From contig CAUJGJ010000434.1 of the NCBI GenBank assembly GCA_963170055.1, positions 3,236,617 through 3,300,616 of the forward strand: 64,000 nt of DNA, in the 5' to 3' direction. The notes below the pieces were generated by a model that worked only from the letters and a program-made list of their open reading frames with translations, was not told the DNA's origin and did not search any database. Position numbers and translations under genes: made by a program. The DNA comes from Halisarca cf. caerulea (lineage: Eukaryota > Porifera > Demospongiae > Chondrillida > Halisarcidae). Of this stretch, positions 21,162-32,149 are shown piece after piece (within the stretch, counting starts at the first letter, position 1; each line of letters starts with the position of its first letter).

Positions 21162-24098
21162 ATGAGAATAGATAATTTAGTGCTAGCAGTCACCATTACT
21201 ATTGGACTCATCCTAGCTGGAACACATACCACAACTGCTCAATGTGAGTTTTGTGATACTGTATTTCCTCTAAAAATTCGTCATGCGACGAATTCACCCA
21301 ATTTCGTCAGATTGGTGACTAAAAGAAAGAAGTAAATGCGCTACTTTTCTGTGCGCGTCGAAACTTTAGAGGTTGGTGCCGGACGAAAATTACTATTAAA
21401 AAGTGGCTGTTTGTTCAGCGCTCAAAGTAGCCGCTTGATGCTTGGACAGTGTATATGCCAAGAAATTCATTCACTATTAGTTAGAGAACAACAAGCTCCT
21501 CAGATTTCCTGTAGACGATGTTTTGGGCAACGACGATGCTGAACGGCAGTGTTTTAGTGAATGGCCGCTAGAGTCGCTATCCAACAATGATGGAAACTTT
21601 GTTTCTGGCACGCCAGAACACTGTAGTCTGCTAACATGCTTTCATAGCTGATAACATAAGACTCAGACACAAATCAATGCCAAATGATTTCGTCATCGAT
21701 TTGAGGCATCTCGGCACTTTCAAAAGCAGTGATGAATCTTTAGGTGGAAAAAAAATTTAGAGGAAATACGGTTAGAATTCTTGTTTACTTCAATACTCAA
21801 GTACCACATACTCCACAGTAGATATAGTACATGTACTATGTAAATGTTCCTCTTACTAGAGTGTACACTATACAGTACATTTACATTACATAGTATCTTT
21901 CCCTTCAATATCCTAAAAAGTACCGTAGAGCAGGAAATTGTAGCGAGGGAATATTTTCGGGGTACTTTCTATTTTGCGGACCGTATGAACAGCAGTTCCC
22001 GGACTGTGGACAGATACTAGCATAGACCGTAGCCCCTCTATGCACAGACCATAGGTGTAGGGTCGAGTAGATACGCAGGTGTGTTATGTCCGATTCCAGC
22101 CATAAGTGTAACATTATACGGTTTCGCTCAATGAATTTCATTATAGCGCTAACCGCATGGGTTTGTCACGCGAAGATAGCTAGATATTCGTGATGACATC
22201 ATGCACGAACTGGACGTATACGCGAGAATACGAGAAAGATGTTCGGACTCTTTCGCAGGACACGTGACAGCATGTGACTGCAGTCTGAAGAAGAGAGATG
22301 TTCGAGTGGAAATTTTATTTCAAAATCGCGGTGGTAAAAATCTCAACTCGGAGCAACGGCAATAGTACCATCGGGTTCCCAATAGTCCAAACCGCGGTGA
22401 AAGATTCCTGGAGCTTTGTACCTTCTACCGTTCGAGTTATGTCCCGTGTTTTGTGTTTGGAGACCTTCGAAAACGACGGAAACCCCTGGACATAACAGCC
22501 GTGCTTTGAGCTACCGGGCTCCAGGAATCTTTCAGGGCACTTATGTATCTAAGGAGTCGTTTGAACCTATTGGCGTGTTCAGAAGCTGAGATTTTTACCA
22601 CCGCGATTTTGCTTTTTGTCTTTTCGACAGTAGCCGAAGAAATTGCTTGTAGTGAGACGTTCGACTTGTAGATTGTCTTGAAGAGATCACTAACGTTACA
22701 TCAATATGTTTGTAATGTAGAATAGTAGGTTCATGCCAACATTACCTATTGCAGAAAGCAAAAAAAGGGGGGTTATTTTAGTGCCTACGAAGCGTCGGCC
22801 ATTTTGTGTTATGACCAAAATCGGACATAACTCACCTGCGTAAGTAACTAACTAACTACAGTTAACTATAACTAACTACAGTGTAGCTAACTAGTTGGGC
22901 TTACTTGACAAATTCTCGTTCGGAGCGGAGCGAGATTAGTCTTACGACTGCACCAGACTAGATAGAGGGAGATTGGGTCGGCTATGCCAGACCTAGTGCC
23001 AGGCTAAACTGTTTGCAATTGCATAAGGGCAGCAATTCGCTCAGAGTTAGACCTCGCACAACTCTGCTGTTGAATTGAAACAGTTACTGTTACTGTTCCT
23101 ATCGTGTGCATAATACTATAATTACATGTGAAATGCGCAGAAATTGATTTCAGCTAGTTCAACTTGGTTTATTGAGAACTTTTAGTCTTAGTTCAAGAGT
23201 TGGTCAATCAATAGATGGCGAATCAGTGGATGTGGCATTCAGACCAGATCAATGTCCTAATTGCTCACTGGATGCTGATGAATTGCCTCTTACTGCGATT
23301 TGTGACTTCATGACGGAAAAATTTCACACTCTACGGTAGACAGCCACTCACATACACACAGTACATATACAGTAGAAAGAATAATATTATGCAAATGTTC
23401 AACACACACATAAAGTACATACGCTACCCTACATTTCCCCTCCAGGTACACCATCAGGTCACACTATACCAAGGGACTGTCAGGAGGTCTATGACAGAGG
23501 ATGTACTGAAGATGGGGTCTACACTATTGCACCTAACTGTCCTGGTATGACGCCGTTCCAAGTATCTTGTGACATGAAAAATGGAAAATGGATTGTATTC
23601 CAGAGAAGACAACATGCCCAATTGGATTTCAATCAAAACTGGACCAAATACGAAGAAGGCTTTGGACATCCACGGTATGAATACTGGTTGGGATTAAAGA
23701 AACTCAACTGCTTAACCTTTAGTGTTCGTACTGCTGAGCTCAGAATTGACATGACTGACTACAAAGGAATCAAGAAACATGCTATCTATAGCTCCATTGC
23801 TGTTCATAATGCTGACAACAAGTACAGACTAGATCTTGGAGCATACAGTGGAACAGCAGGTGAAGGGATGAGGACATGTGAGTCAACTAGCAACAATGAT
23901 GGTATGCCATTCTCCACACCTGACAGGGACAATGACAACTATTCTGGAAACTGTGCTCAACACTTTGGAACTGGATGGTGGTACAACAAGTGCTACTGCT
24001 CAAACCTGAACAAACCATACTCCCCCTACATCAGTCAATGGGCTAAACTCTCTGGTAATCTGAAGATTACAGAAATGAAGCTTCGCTCCAAATATTAG
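21162..24098 (+). CDS. Secreted fibrinogen C-terminal domain (ficolin-like) protein, copy B
   Basis: Paralog of gene A with exons 21162-21243 and 23446-24098, same phase-1 splice (CAAT|GTGAGT; CCTCCAG|GT), again 244 residues. The signal peptide (MRIDNLVLAVTITIGLILAG) and domain layout are the same. Changes cluster in exposed regions: H..YEYWLGLKK, 'GAYSGTAGEG', and before the calcium site ('STSNNDGMPFSTPDRDND'), and 'CAQHFGTGWWYNKCYCSNLN' replaces the A version. All Cys of the core are kept except one: A has ECWLGL where B has EYWLGL. The intron (2.2 kb, against 0.57 kb in A) has grown by two TIR elements (21259-21781 and 22074-22840). It also holds an 87-nt candidate cassette exon that stays open in this copy. 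Confidence 0.9.
21259..21781. mobile_element. 523-bp TIR element in intron 1 of gene B
   Basis: Ends CTGTATTTCCTCTAAA (left) and inverted CCGTATTTCCTCTAAA (right), with TA before the left end and TTA after the right end, as for a Tc1/mariner-class MITE. It starts 16 bp after the exon-1 donor. Gene A keeps only its left ~90 bp (13526-13612). Confidence 0.65.
22074..22840. mobile_element. CGCAGGT-ended TIR element, copy in gene B intron
   Basis: 767 bp flanked by TA on both sides (22072-22073; 22841-22842). Left end CGCAGGTGTGTTATGTCCGA, right end inverted CGCAGGTGAGTTATGTCCGA. The interior has a large imperfect palindrome: 'AAAATCGCGGTGGTAAAAAT' at about 22320 faces its inverse at about 22590, and 'GAAAGATTCCTGGAGC' at about 22400 faces its inverse near 22530. 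No coding capacity recognised. Confidence 0.75.
22841..23214. other. Intron of gene B, remaining unique part
   Basis: No element ends or coding signal seen. 'ACTAACTACAGT' is locally repeated at 22850-22890. Confidence 0.4.
23215..23301 (+). other. Candidate cassette exon in gene B intron (open)
   Basis: 87 nt between CAATAG and ATTT|GTGACT. Spliced between exons 1 and 2 it would insert YGESVDVAFRPDQCPNCSLD and onward to ...ELPLTAIC in frame, with no stop. Length divisible by three and matching phases at both ends fit a cassette exon; the weak acceptor argues against it. Confidence 0.35.
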
Positions 24099-24279
24099 TA
24101 CATGACATGAGCAAGCTTAAGTAACAAATGAATAGTACGCTAATATTATCTGAGGTTACTTTTGCAAATTTCATTATTTTCTGTTATCAATAATTGAATA
24201 ATAATAATTACTATCTTAATTAAAAATATAAATTTTACACGTGTCGACTGTTTTAATTAGTTGAGTTCGGTACACTTGC

Positions 24280-24410
24280 ATGTACTGTATGCACACATAC
24301 ATACCTACACCTACCTTGCATGTACTGTATGCACACATACATACACCTACCTTCATGTACTGCATGTACATCCCTACACCTACCTTCATGTACTGCATGT
24401 ACATCCCTAT
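24280..24410. repeat. Short copy of the CATGTACTGTATG minisatellite
   Basis: About three to four units at the same position after gene B as the 660-bp array after gene A. Confidence 0.85.
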
Positions 24411-24831
24411 ATAATCCAATTATCAAATTTAGTCCTGTGACTAGAAGGTATGCAAATTTGTGCAAGCTCACTTGCAGGAGAAATTTCTTTCAAATGTAGT
24501 CTTCTCTGAGAATATTGTCAGGTAAGGCAAAGTCACAAGCTTGTGCTCTCTCAAAAGTCATTTGATCCCATAATGCATACATCCAAACACACTTTGCATA
24601 ATAGCCGTTTACATTTTATTATAATTTATGCATTATTTAGTATCAATAATAATATATAATACTATACTAAGTTAAAGCCATACAAGTACATACACATGTA
24701 TGTGGCTATATCTGTTCAAGAGAAGTGACTACCTCCAACAGCACAAGAGCTGGCAGCCATAAAGACAACAAGTGGACGATATATCAACTCTTACTGGAGG
24801 TTACTACAGTTACATCAACTGCTGAGACAAG

Positions 24832-24930
24832 ATGAGAATGGATAATTTAGTGCTAGCAGTCACCATCACTATTGGACTCATCCTAGCTGGAACACACAAT
24901 ATGACAACTGCTCAATGTGATCGAGTCTAG
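24832..24930 (+). pseudogene. Solitary signal-peptide exon of the fibrinogen-domain gene, copy D
   Basis: Same as copy C: exon 1 ending ...THNMTTAQCDRV-stop with GTGATC in place of the donor. Unlike C, the TATA box and about 17 flanking bases are missing ('CTATATCTGTTCAAGAGAAG'), so its promoter is also damaged. A TG repeat follows and then block P. Confidence 0.65.
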
Positions 24931-24994
24931 ATCTATTCTAAGGATGATCTGTGCATGTTAAATATGTAGAAATATTTATGTATGTGGGAACATG

Positions 24995-25056
<62 letters not shown>

Positions 25057-25080
25057 CGTACATTCATGTGTGTGTGTGCA

Positions 25081-25986
25081 CATCTAGAGGTTTCTGTCCT
25101 TTGTCTTCATGATAACGCACCATCAGCTGGCTTCACTTGCAAATGTTGGTCTGCAATGTAACACACTTCCTTACTATGATTGGCATCAGTCATTGCATAG
25201 GGAATCCTACCAATTGGATAATTATATATATCTATGAAAATATATACATGTACAGTTCACTCATAGTGCTAAACTGCATGAAACACACAGAGAAGGTGGT
25301 CCCTGGCCATGGCTTGGGTGTAGTCCTTTCCACAGACAATTGTTGCAGGACTAGCTCATAATATGTGTTTACCTCGTGTTGAGGATGCCACTTTATGCTA
25401 CTTACATACAGATCCTATAGTAGTTGGGAGATGTGCTAAAAATAGTAACGCTACAGCTGAGGACAAACATTGGCGAAATCAAAACTTTATGGCATACAAG
25501 GAAGAAATACAATGGTAAATATCTATGTGCTGCCCATTCCTTATGGCAGTCAAAGAAAATACTATTAAAGCAGGGGTAATTGGAATTTTTAAAATTATGC
25601 AATGTTACTATATTTAGAACAATTCCCTCAATATCAAATTAAAACAACCCATAGACCTTGCAGATTGGTTTGCTCACTGAGTACACTGTGAGCTATGCTG
25701 CAACCACAGACTCTCATCCTGCAACATGGCTAGTAAGACTGCTGTGTGTGTACCTTCCAACACAGTTCAAACACACAAAGGCAACTCCAAAACAAGATTT
25801 TCATTTCCCCTCATATGGGATTTGATACACTTTGGAAAAGGTAGTTACCACGTGATTATGTGCACAACTGATGAGCCAACAGACACTGAGTACTTTGTGC
25901 ATGCACGCACATGCAGTCACATCTGGTTTATCTGACACTCATATACCCAAAAACCTCATTTACCTGACCCTCTGTTGTGAATAACC
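25081..25986. repeat. Block P, copy 3
   Basis: Near full-length partner of 5267-6180, from 'AGAGGTTTCTGTCCTTTGTC' to 'CTCTGTTGTGAATAACC'. It is closer to copy 1 than copy 0 is. A minisatellite begins exactly where the similarity ends. Confidence 0.8.
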
Positions 25987-25989
25987 TAG

Positions 25990-26355
25990 GGGGCTGTTGA
26001 CAGGGGGAGTGAATTGAGCAGGGAGGAGGGGGGACAAGGGGTGAGGGGAGATGATTGAGCAGGGAGGAGGGGGGACAAGGGGTGAGGGGAGATGATTGAG
26101 CAGGGAGGAGGGGGGGGACAAGGGGTGAGGGGAGATGATTGAGCAGGGCGGTTGGGAGGACAAGGGGGCGAGGGGAGATGATTGAGCAGGGAGGAGGGGG
26201 GACAAGGGGTGAGGGGAGATGATTGAGCTGGGAGGAGGGGGGGACAAGGGGTGAGGGGAGATGATTGAGTAGGGAGGAGGGGGACAAGGGGTGAGGGGAG
26301 ATGATTGAGCAGGGCGGTTGAGATGACAAGGGGTGAGGGGGTGGGGAGATGTGGA
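25990..26355. repeat. About 42-bp G-rich minisatellite
   Basis: About eight units of GATTGAGCAGGGAGGAGGGG / GGACAAGGGGTGAGGGGAGA. Long Pro/Ser-rich frames on the minus strand (up to 163 codons) come from the repeat. G runs of 4-9 make G-quadruplex formation plausible. Confidence 0.9.
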
Positions 26356-27120
26356 GTCACAGACCAGCTGAAACCCACTATTCCCACAAAGCGCATTATA
26401 ACCGTTCAAATAAATTCTCAAGATATTAACTGAATTAGCAGTCAAATTCACCTATTTTTAGTTGTTTATTTCTGAAACAGTGGGTTTGGGCTGGTTTCTA
26501 TCTTCTTAGACGTCATCAGTGCAACATACCACATCACTCACCCACAGTACAGCAGAACTCTGTTGAAGGATTTCTTTGAAAGTAGTTCTGTGATCCTATT
26601 TCCTGAATGTGTTCAATATTAATTTTTCAAAACAATATTAAAATAATTACAAACCTAAATATCACCTTTTCTCATCAAAACAACAGAGCATTTATATACT
26701 ATTACATACATAGTCAAACTACTACACTCTAAAGTTATCAAGTTAATTGCTACAAAATTAATACGTACTACAACAATTACTTTCGTGCTTTGGTAAAGTT
26801 GTAATTCAACTGAAGTTCGGCTGTACTGCATTGAGCATTGCATGGCCCAAGGTCACCTACTCGAGGCGTCTGTGCGCGCTGTGTGCATACTAGGGCAGCA
26901 TGCAACCTTCTCCTCTCCCTCACACAACACACATGCACCTGATTAGCTATAACACTGTATGCACCTTGTACTGTACTGTAGCTAATTCGTGGATGAATAT
27001 ATATATATATAATATATTATATGCGTATGTACTGTGTGTGTGTGTGTGTGTGTGTGTTGCGCTACCTCGTAATAAGAAGATAGAAACAGCATATCCTCGG
27101 CCTACATTATGCCCCACCTA
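26356..27120. other. Intergenic, microsatellites only
   Basis: TA repeat at about 26998-27022 and TG repeat at about 27035-27057. No gene or element recognised between 26360 and 26990. Confidence 0.5.
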
Positions 27121-27122
27121 CA

Positions 27123-27600
27123 CTACACAACACACCCAACGAGGATATGTCTGTGTGCGGCATGATGCATTACAAAACACAGCCGGCTTCCGCCCAACTG
27201 AAAAAAATTGCAAAAAACAAAAATGCATGAAAATAGGCACATTGGCCCAACACTTGTGTAGCGCTTTTCCCGTCTTTCGACAACGACAAGTTTACAAAAA
27301 TCAACAACTCCAAAAATTAAGAAAAAATATAAAACCTGTGCAAAAAACACTAGCACAGGACGGACGAAGGTAGGGGGAACCTGTTTACGTCTGGAGAGAA
27401 CGGGTTAGGGACGTACCTTGGTTCTGGCGCAATCCAACGCTGCTTTTGAGACAAAGATCCCCATTGAAGGGGATCGTTGTCTTGATCTATTGAGAACTTT
27501 AAACGTACCTTCTGATCCAAATCGCAACGAAAAAGAAATGGGGGAACTATACGTACCTACCTGGGGCTAGCTTGTAGCCCTCTCCCAGCTGAAATGAAGA
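27123..27600 (-). other. Possible exons of an unrecognised minus-strand gene
   Basis: Several strong splice-like signals line up on the minus strand: acceptor CTTCTTCATTTCAG before LGEGYKLAP (about 27590-27565); 'TTCTCAATAG' before an open IKTTIPFNGDLCLKSSVGLR stretch ending CAAG|GTACGT (about 27490-27417); and acceptor GCAATTTTTTTTCAG before a terminal frame VGRKPAVFCNASCRT...VCCVV-stop (about 27200-27120) that joins it in phase. Three AG|GTACGT donors occur in 160 bp. No family is recognised and no poly(A) signal was found, so this is only suggestive. Confidence 0.25.
27449..27482. other. Perfect-class hairpin
   Basis: AGACAAAGATCCCC, six bases, then GGGGATCGTTGTCT: a 14-bp stem with one mismatch. 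It falls inside the putative exon above. It could be a structured RNA or a relic palindrome; no other copy is seen in the window. Confidence 0.5.
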
Positions 27601-27739
27601 AGTTTACAAGAAATCAAAATAAAAGCTAAAATGAAAAGTTAAAACAAGTTCCTAGGGCTTTCGGCGTCTTTGTCAACATGCCCTCACCTTGCTCCCTGCT
27701 GGCGATGTGTCCTCATCAGAACCCATCATCACAAGCATC

Positions 27740-28325
27740 AACGGACCAGTAAAAAGCACCATCTGGTCATTATCCGTCATCATCTCGGACCAGTAAAAAG
27801 CACCATCTGGTCATCATCTGTTGTCATCTCAGACCAGCAAAAAGCACCATCTGGTCATCATCTGTCGTCATCTAGGACCAGTAAAAAGCACCATCTGGTC
27901 ATCATCTGTCGTCATCTCGGACCAGTAAAAAGCACCATCTGGTCATTATCTGTCATCATCTCGGACCAGTAAAAAGCACCATCTGGTCATTATCTGTCGT
28001 CATCTCGGACCAGTAAAAAGCACCATCTGGTCATCATCTGTTGTCATCTCGGACTAGTAAAAAGCACCATCTGATCATCATCTGTTGTCATCTCGGACCA
28101 GTAAAAAGTACCATCTGGCCATCATCTGTTGTCATCTCGGACCAGTAAAAAGCACCATCAGGTCATCATCTGTTGTCATCTCGGACCAGAAAAAAGAACC
28201 ATCTGGTCATCATCTGTTGTCATCTTGGACCAATAAAAAGAACCATCTGGTCATCATCTGCCATCATCTCGGACCAGTAAAAAGCACCATCTGGCCATCA
28301 TCTGTTGTAGTCTTAGACGAATAAA
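27740..28325. repeat. 44-bp minisatellite (GGACCAGTAAAAAGCACC), unit 1
   Basis: About 13 units of GGACCAGTAAAAAGCACCAT + CTGGTCATCATCTGTTGTCA + CTC-type sequence. It marks the left edge of the ~9-kb duplicated units; further arrays start at about 36825 and 45605. The flanks decay into more diverged units to about 28520. Confidence 0.92.
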
Positions 28326-28525
28326 AAATACCATTTGGCCATCTTCGCACACAGAATTTTAGCTGAAATTTGTCAGTGGACCAGTAAAAAGTGTAATCTG
28401 GCCATCATCAAGCATCATCTCAGATCATAATAAGTACCACCTGATTATCGTCTACTGTCATCTAAGACTGGATTTTAGATTAAAGTTGGCAGCAAATCAG
28501 TAAAAAGGTGTCACGCGGATATCAT

Positions 28526-30060
28526 CTCGGACAGGACTTTTGATGACAGTTGGCATAGTTGTCAGCATCATGCAGTAAATGTATCATTTCACCATCAACA
28601 TTAGATCTTCATGAGTTATGAGCAGACCAACCGGTACCAGTCGGAGGCTGCAATGGTGCCATCAATACATAGACACATTGCCTTCTACAGGAATGAGACA
28701 AATAACAGAAGGCAACATAACATACACACACTGCTACGGGTGTGTACGTGTGTGAACACACAAACAATACAGAACTTGCATGGACGACCGTACGAATCAC
28801 ACACAAAATTCTGAGCAGTCTGTTTGCAAATGTGTGAATTATATATGCATGGCATGTCAGCATCTCTTTGAAATGCACACCGTATACATCATGGGAGCAG
28901 AGGAATTGAAGGTTTATGTGCACGTGGTTGTACACCCGTACATTGCACAATATAAATAGGACGATACAACCTGCTATATCGCAGAGTGATATACACACAC
29001 ACACATACACACACACACACACACACACAGCTTACAGAATTTACTTGAAAATAAGTGGCACTTCCTCTCCAATATAAAAAGATTCCTGAAGTCCCAAATG
29101 AATCCTCTATAAGCATACCAAAACTATAATCAATAATGATACAAAGAAATAATTATTCATAGCCTATTACATATGGGACAAGGACAAAATGGTTGCATTG
29201 CATCGTTTGAGAGGTGCATGTGCACTGATCCAGTGTTGCCATGGAATTCCAGCGGAGAGGCAGTGTATCTGTATAGCGTATATTTTTCATTATATAGTCT
29301 GCATATTTCTCTCTGGTCAGTCTTTGTGGAGTCACCCTACCCCCCCCCCCCCCACCCCGCCATTCCGGACACTTAGGACCAGAAGGAACTCTCCCGATTG
29401 CACCGGTTGTCTTCATTTCAGGGGTCCAAGATGTACTATGGAGCATAGTGAATCATTCCAGTGCCGAGTGTCCTTATTTAGAGGTGTGGGCGATTCATGG
29501 GTGTTGATCAGAGGGGAGCTCCACTGTAAACACTACTATCCTATAAATGCTAGCAATGAACTGAATTTTGCAAGATGGGCTTTTTGTGGATTTTGCAAGA
29601 TGGGCTTTTTGTGGATTTTGCAAGATGGGCCTTTTGTGGATTTTGCAAGATGGGCCTTTTGTGGATTTTGCAAGATGGGCCTTTTGTGGATTTTGCAAGA
29701 TGGGCCTTTTGTGGATTTTGTGGATTGGAAGCCATGCTCAAAAGTGATTAAGCCTGTGAAAATTTAGGCCAAGCTCTTATGCAATGTGAAAACATAGGCC
29801 AATCTCTTGTGCAATGACCAAAATGGCCGCCAAAAGAACAAGGGTCATTGAGAAGCGCCGTGGCAACTTAAGCTTACAGCTCTTTTTTTCTAATGGCTTT
29901 CATCTGTAAACAGATTAAGTTTATATCAAAATTAAAGGCTGAACAAAGGTAGGATCAAATATGGATCCATGAAAAATAGAAACCCTAAAAATCATGAAAA
30001 TTGGCACTATTACCCGTCTGCAATTTTCATTGAGCAAAAGTTTAAGCATATCTAACACAC
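28526..30060. other. X-half spacer, no gene supported
   Basis: Contains the CA repeat, a C-run of 13-14 at 29340-29354 and the 25-bp array at 29565-29725. Frames here (for example 28609-29028 minus) are not kept between the three copies of the unit. Confidence 0.5.
29565..29725. repeat. 25-bp tandem repeat expanded only in unit 1
   Basis: About 6.5 units of TTTTGCAAGATGGGC + CTTTTGTGGA. The matching places in units 2 and 3 (38865-38905; 47988-48028) have one unit, so the expansion happened after the duplication. Confidence 0.9.
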
Positions 30061-30880
30061 CTTCGTGTCTGGTCTTTAGTGTGCCATGCGTTCTTCTGTT
30101 CTAACTCTGGTGACTTGTACACTGATGGGAACTGTTGTTCGAGACTTATCTACAGAAAGAATGTGGCAAATCTCTATCTCACAAGAAAACATACAAACTT
30201 CTCTATTTTGCAAGTATAACGTGTGGCACTTCAACAGCTGTTTTTGTGTCATTGCAAAGTACTCACTTCACACTGAACAGCAGCCATTTTCCTCACTCTC
30301 TCGCTCTCTAAACTGAAAACCTTGAAAATTCACATTCACTCTGTTTTTTAGAGCAAGAATTGCCTTGGCTGACGCAAGGCACGAAACAACATCTCCTCTG
30401 AACAAATGGATCAACAGCATTTTATAATTATAAGCAGGATGACAACACTTAATTCAGCAGGACAAATTCACATCACAAATTAGAAAATTTATTCTTTGTT
30501 TGTACAATATGAGTGATCATTTACCTGAGAATCGGTGTCAGCCATCTTTAGAGAGTTTTTTCGTCTGACCAACAACATGGGGCGATATCGCATGGGTGTA
30601 TGAACCCGACTAACATATTTCTGTTCCTATGAATACAAGCATGGTAAGCAGTGCTTAGTTTCAACATATTTCTGTATAAAGGAATACAAGTTCAACTCAC
30701 CCATCAGTTGCTAGAACCTGCTGTGTCCAGGCACCAGACTTCTTCTCTTGGTCTTTGTGTTCAACGTCCAACTGGACTGGTCAAAGAGGAGAAGGTTTAA
30801 CATTGTACAGTGCAGTGCATAACTCACAGCATCTTTAGCACTTCTTCTTCGACACAGGAAAACGAGTTCAGGAAATTGTC
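30061..30880 (-). repeat. Exon-like module X1
   Basis: First of ten copies of a minus-strand module with five exon-like segments (order 5'-E1-E2-E3-E4-E5). E2 = 30701-30776, 76 nt, acceptor TTTGACCAG, donor GATGG|GTGAGT, open as QLDVEHKDQEKKSGAW...TQQVLATDG. E3 includes ATGGCTGACACCGATTCTCAG|GTAAAT (MADTDSQ). E4 runs from TTCAG|AGGAG to GTGAA|GTGAGT and contains ATGGCTGCTGTTCAG. E5 follows TTCCCATCAG, but its CRSHQ-type frame has a TAG here. Function unknown. Confidence 0.55.
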
Positions 30881-31094
30881 TGGAAAGAGTATTATGCTTA
30901 AAAATAGCACAAACAGCAAATGTGGATACCATTAAATCAATAAAACACACCTCATCAGTGCTGATAACAAAATTAATGGAGAACTCCCAACTCATCTCAT
31001 GCACTGGGGAACAGACAGAAACAGCATAAAGACGAGCCTAATTGAAATTATGAATAACCCAAGCCAACCCAGCCAGGTAGTCTTGTGAGATCAC

Positions 31095-32145
31095 GGGGCC
31101 CCATGTACCCTGTTGGAAAACAAGGGGCCCTGTGTACCCCGTTGGAAAATCAGAGGGCCCTGTGTACCCCGTTGGAAAATCAGGGGGCCCTGTGTACCCC
31201 GTTGGAAGGAAAATCAGGGGGCCCTGTGTACCCCTGTTGGAAAACCAGGGGGGCCTGTGTACCCCGTTGGAAAATCAGGGGGCCCTGTGTACCCCGTTGG
31301 AAAATCAGGGGGCCCTGTGTACCCCTGTGGAAAATCAGGGAGCCCTGTGTACCCCGTTGGAAAATCAGGGGGCCTGTGTACCCTGTTGGAAAATCAGGGG
31401 GCCCGTGTACCCCATTGGAAGGAAAATCAGGGGGCCCTGCGCACCCCATTGGAAAATCAGGGGGCCCTGTGTACCCCGTTGGAAGGAAAATCAGGGGGCC
31501 CTGTGTACCCCCGTTGGAAAACCAGGGGGGCCTGTGTACCCCGTTGGAAAACAAAGGGGCCCTGTGTACCCCGTTGGAAAATCAGGGGGCCTGTGTACCC
31601 TGTTGGAAAATCAGGGGGCCCGTGTACCCCATTGGAAGGAAAATCAGGGGGCCCTGTGCACCCCATTGGAAAATCAGGGGGCCCTGTGTACCCCGTTGGA
31701 AGGAAAATCAGGGGGCCCTGTGTACCCCCGTTGGAAAACCAGGGGGGCCTGTGTACCCCGTTGGAAAACAAAGGGGCCCTGTGTACCCCGTTGGAAAATC
31801 AGGAGGTCCTGTGTACCCTGTTGGAAAATCAGGGGGCCCTGTGTACCCCGTTGGAAAATCAGGGGGCCCTGTGTACCCTGTTGGAAAATCAGGGGGCCCT
31901 GTGTACCCCATTGGAAAATCAGGGGGCCCGTGTACCCTGTTGGAAGGAAAATCAGGGGGCACTGTGTACCCCCGTTGGAAAATCAGGGGGCCTGTGTACC
32001 CCCGTTGGATAATCAGGGGGCCCTGTGTACCCCATTGAAAGGAAAATCAGGGGGCCCTGTGTACTCCGCTGGAAAATCAGGGGGTCCTATGTACCCCATT
32101 GGAAAATCAGGGGGCCCGTGTACCCCGATGGAAAACCAGGTGACG
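31095..32145. repeat. 30-bp minisatellite (GGAAAATCAGGGGGCCCTGT), unit 1
   Basis: About 34 units of GGAAAATCAGGGGGCCCTGT + GTACCCCGTT, with 34-bp variants (GGAAGGAAAATC). Thirty is a multiple of three, so all plus frames stay open for about 300 codons (KSGGPVYPVG, ENQGALCTPL, KIRGPCVPRW decapeptides). No start context, signal peptide or conserved length. The GGGGGCCC core is self-complementary. Confidence 0.93.
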
Positions 32146-32149
32146 GTAT

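Noticed and set aside
27740..28325. CRISPR-like array (regular ~44-bp repeats)
   Set aside because: Units are contiguous and degenerate with no spacers, and the genome is eukaryotic.
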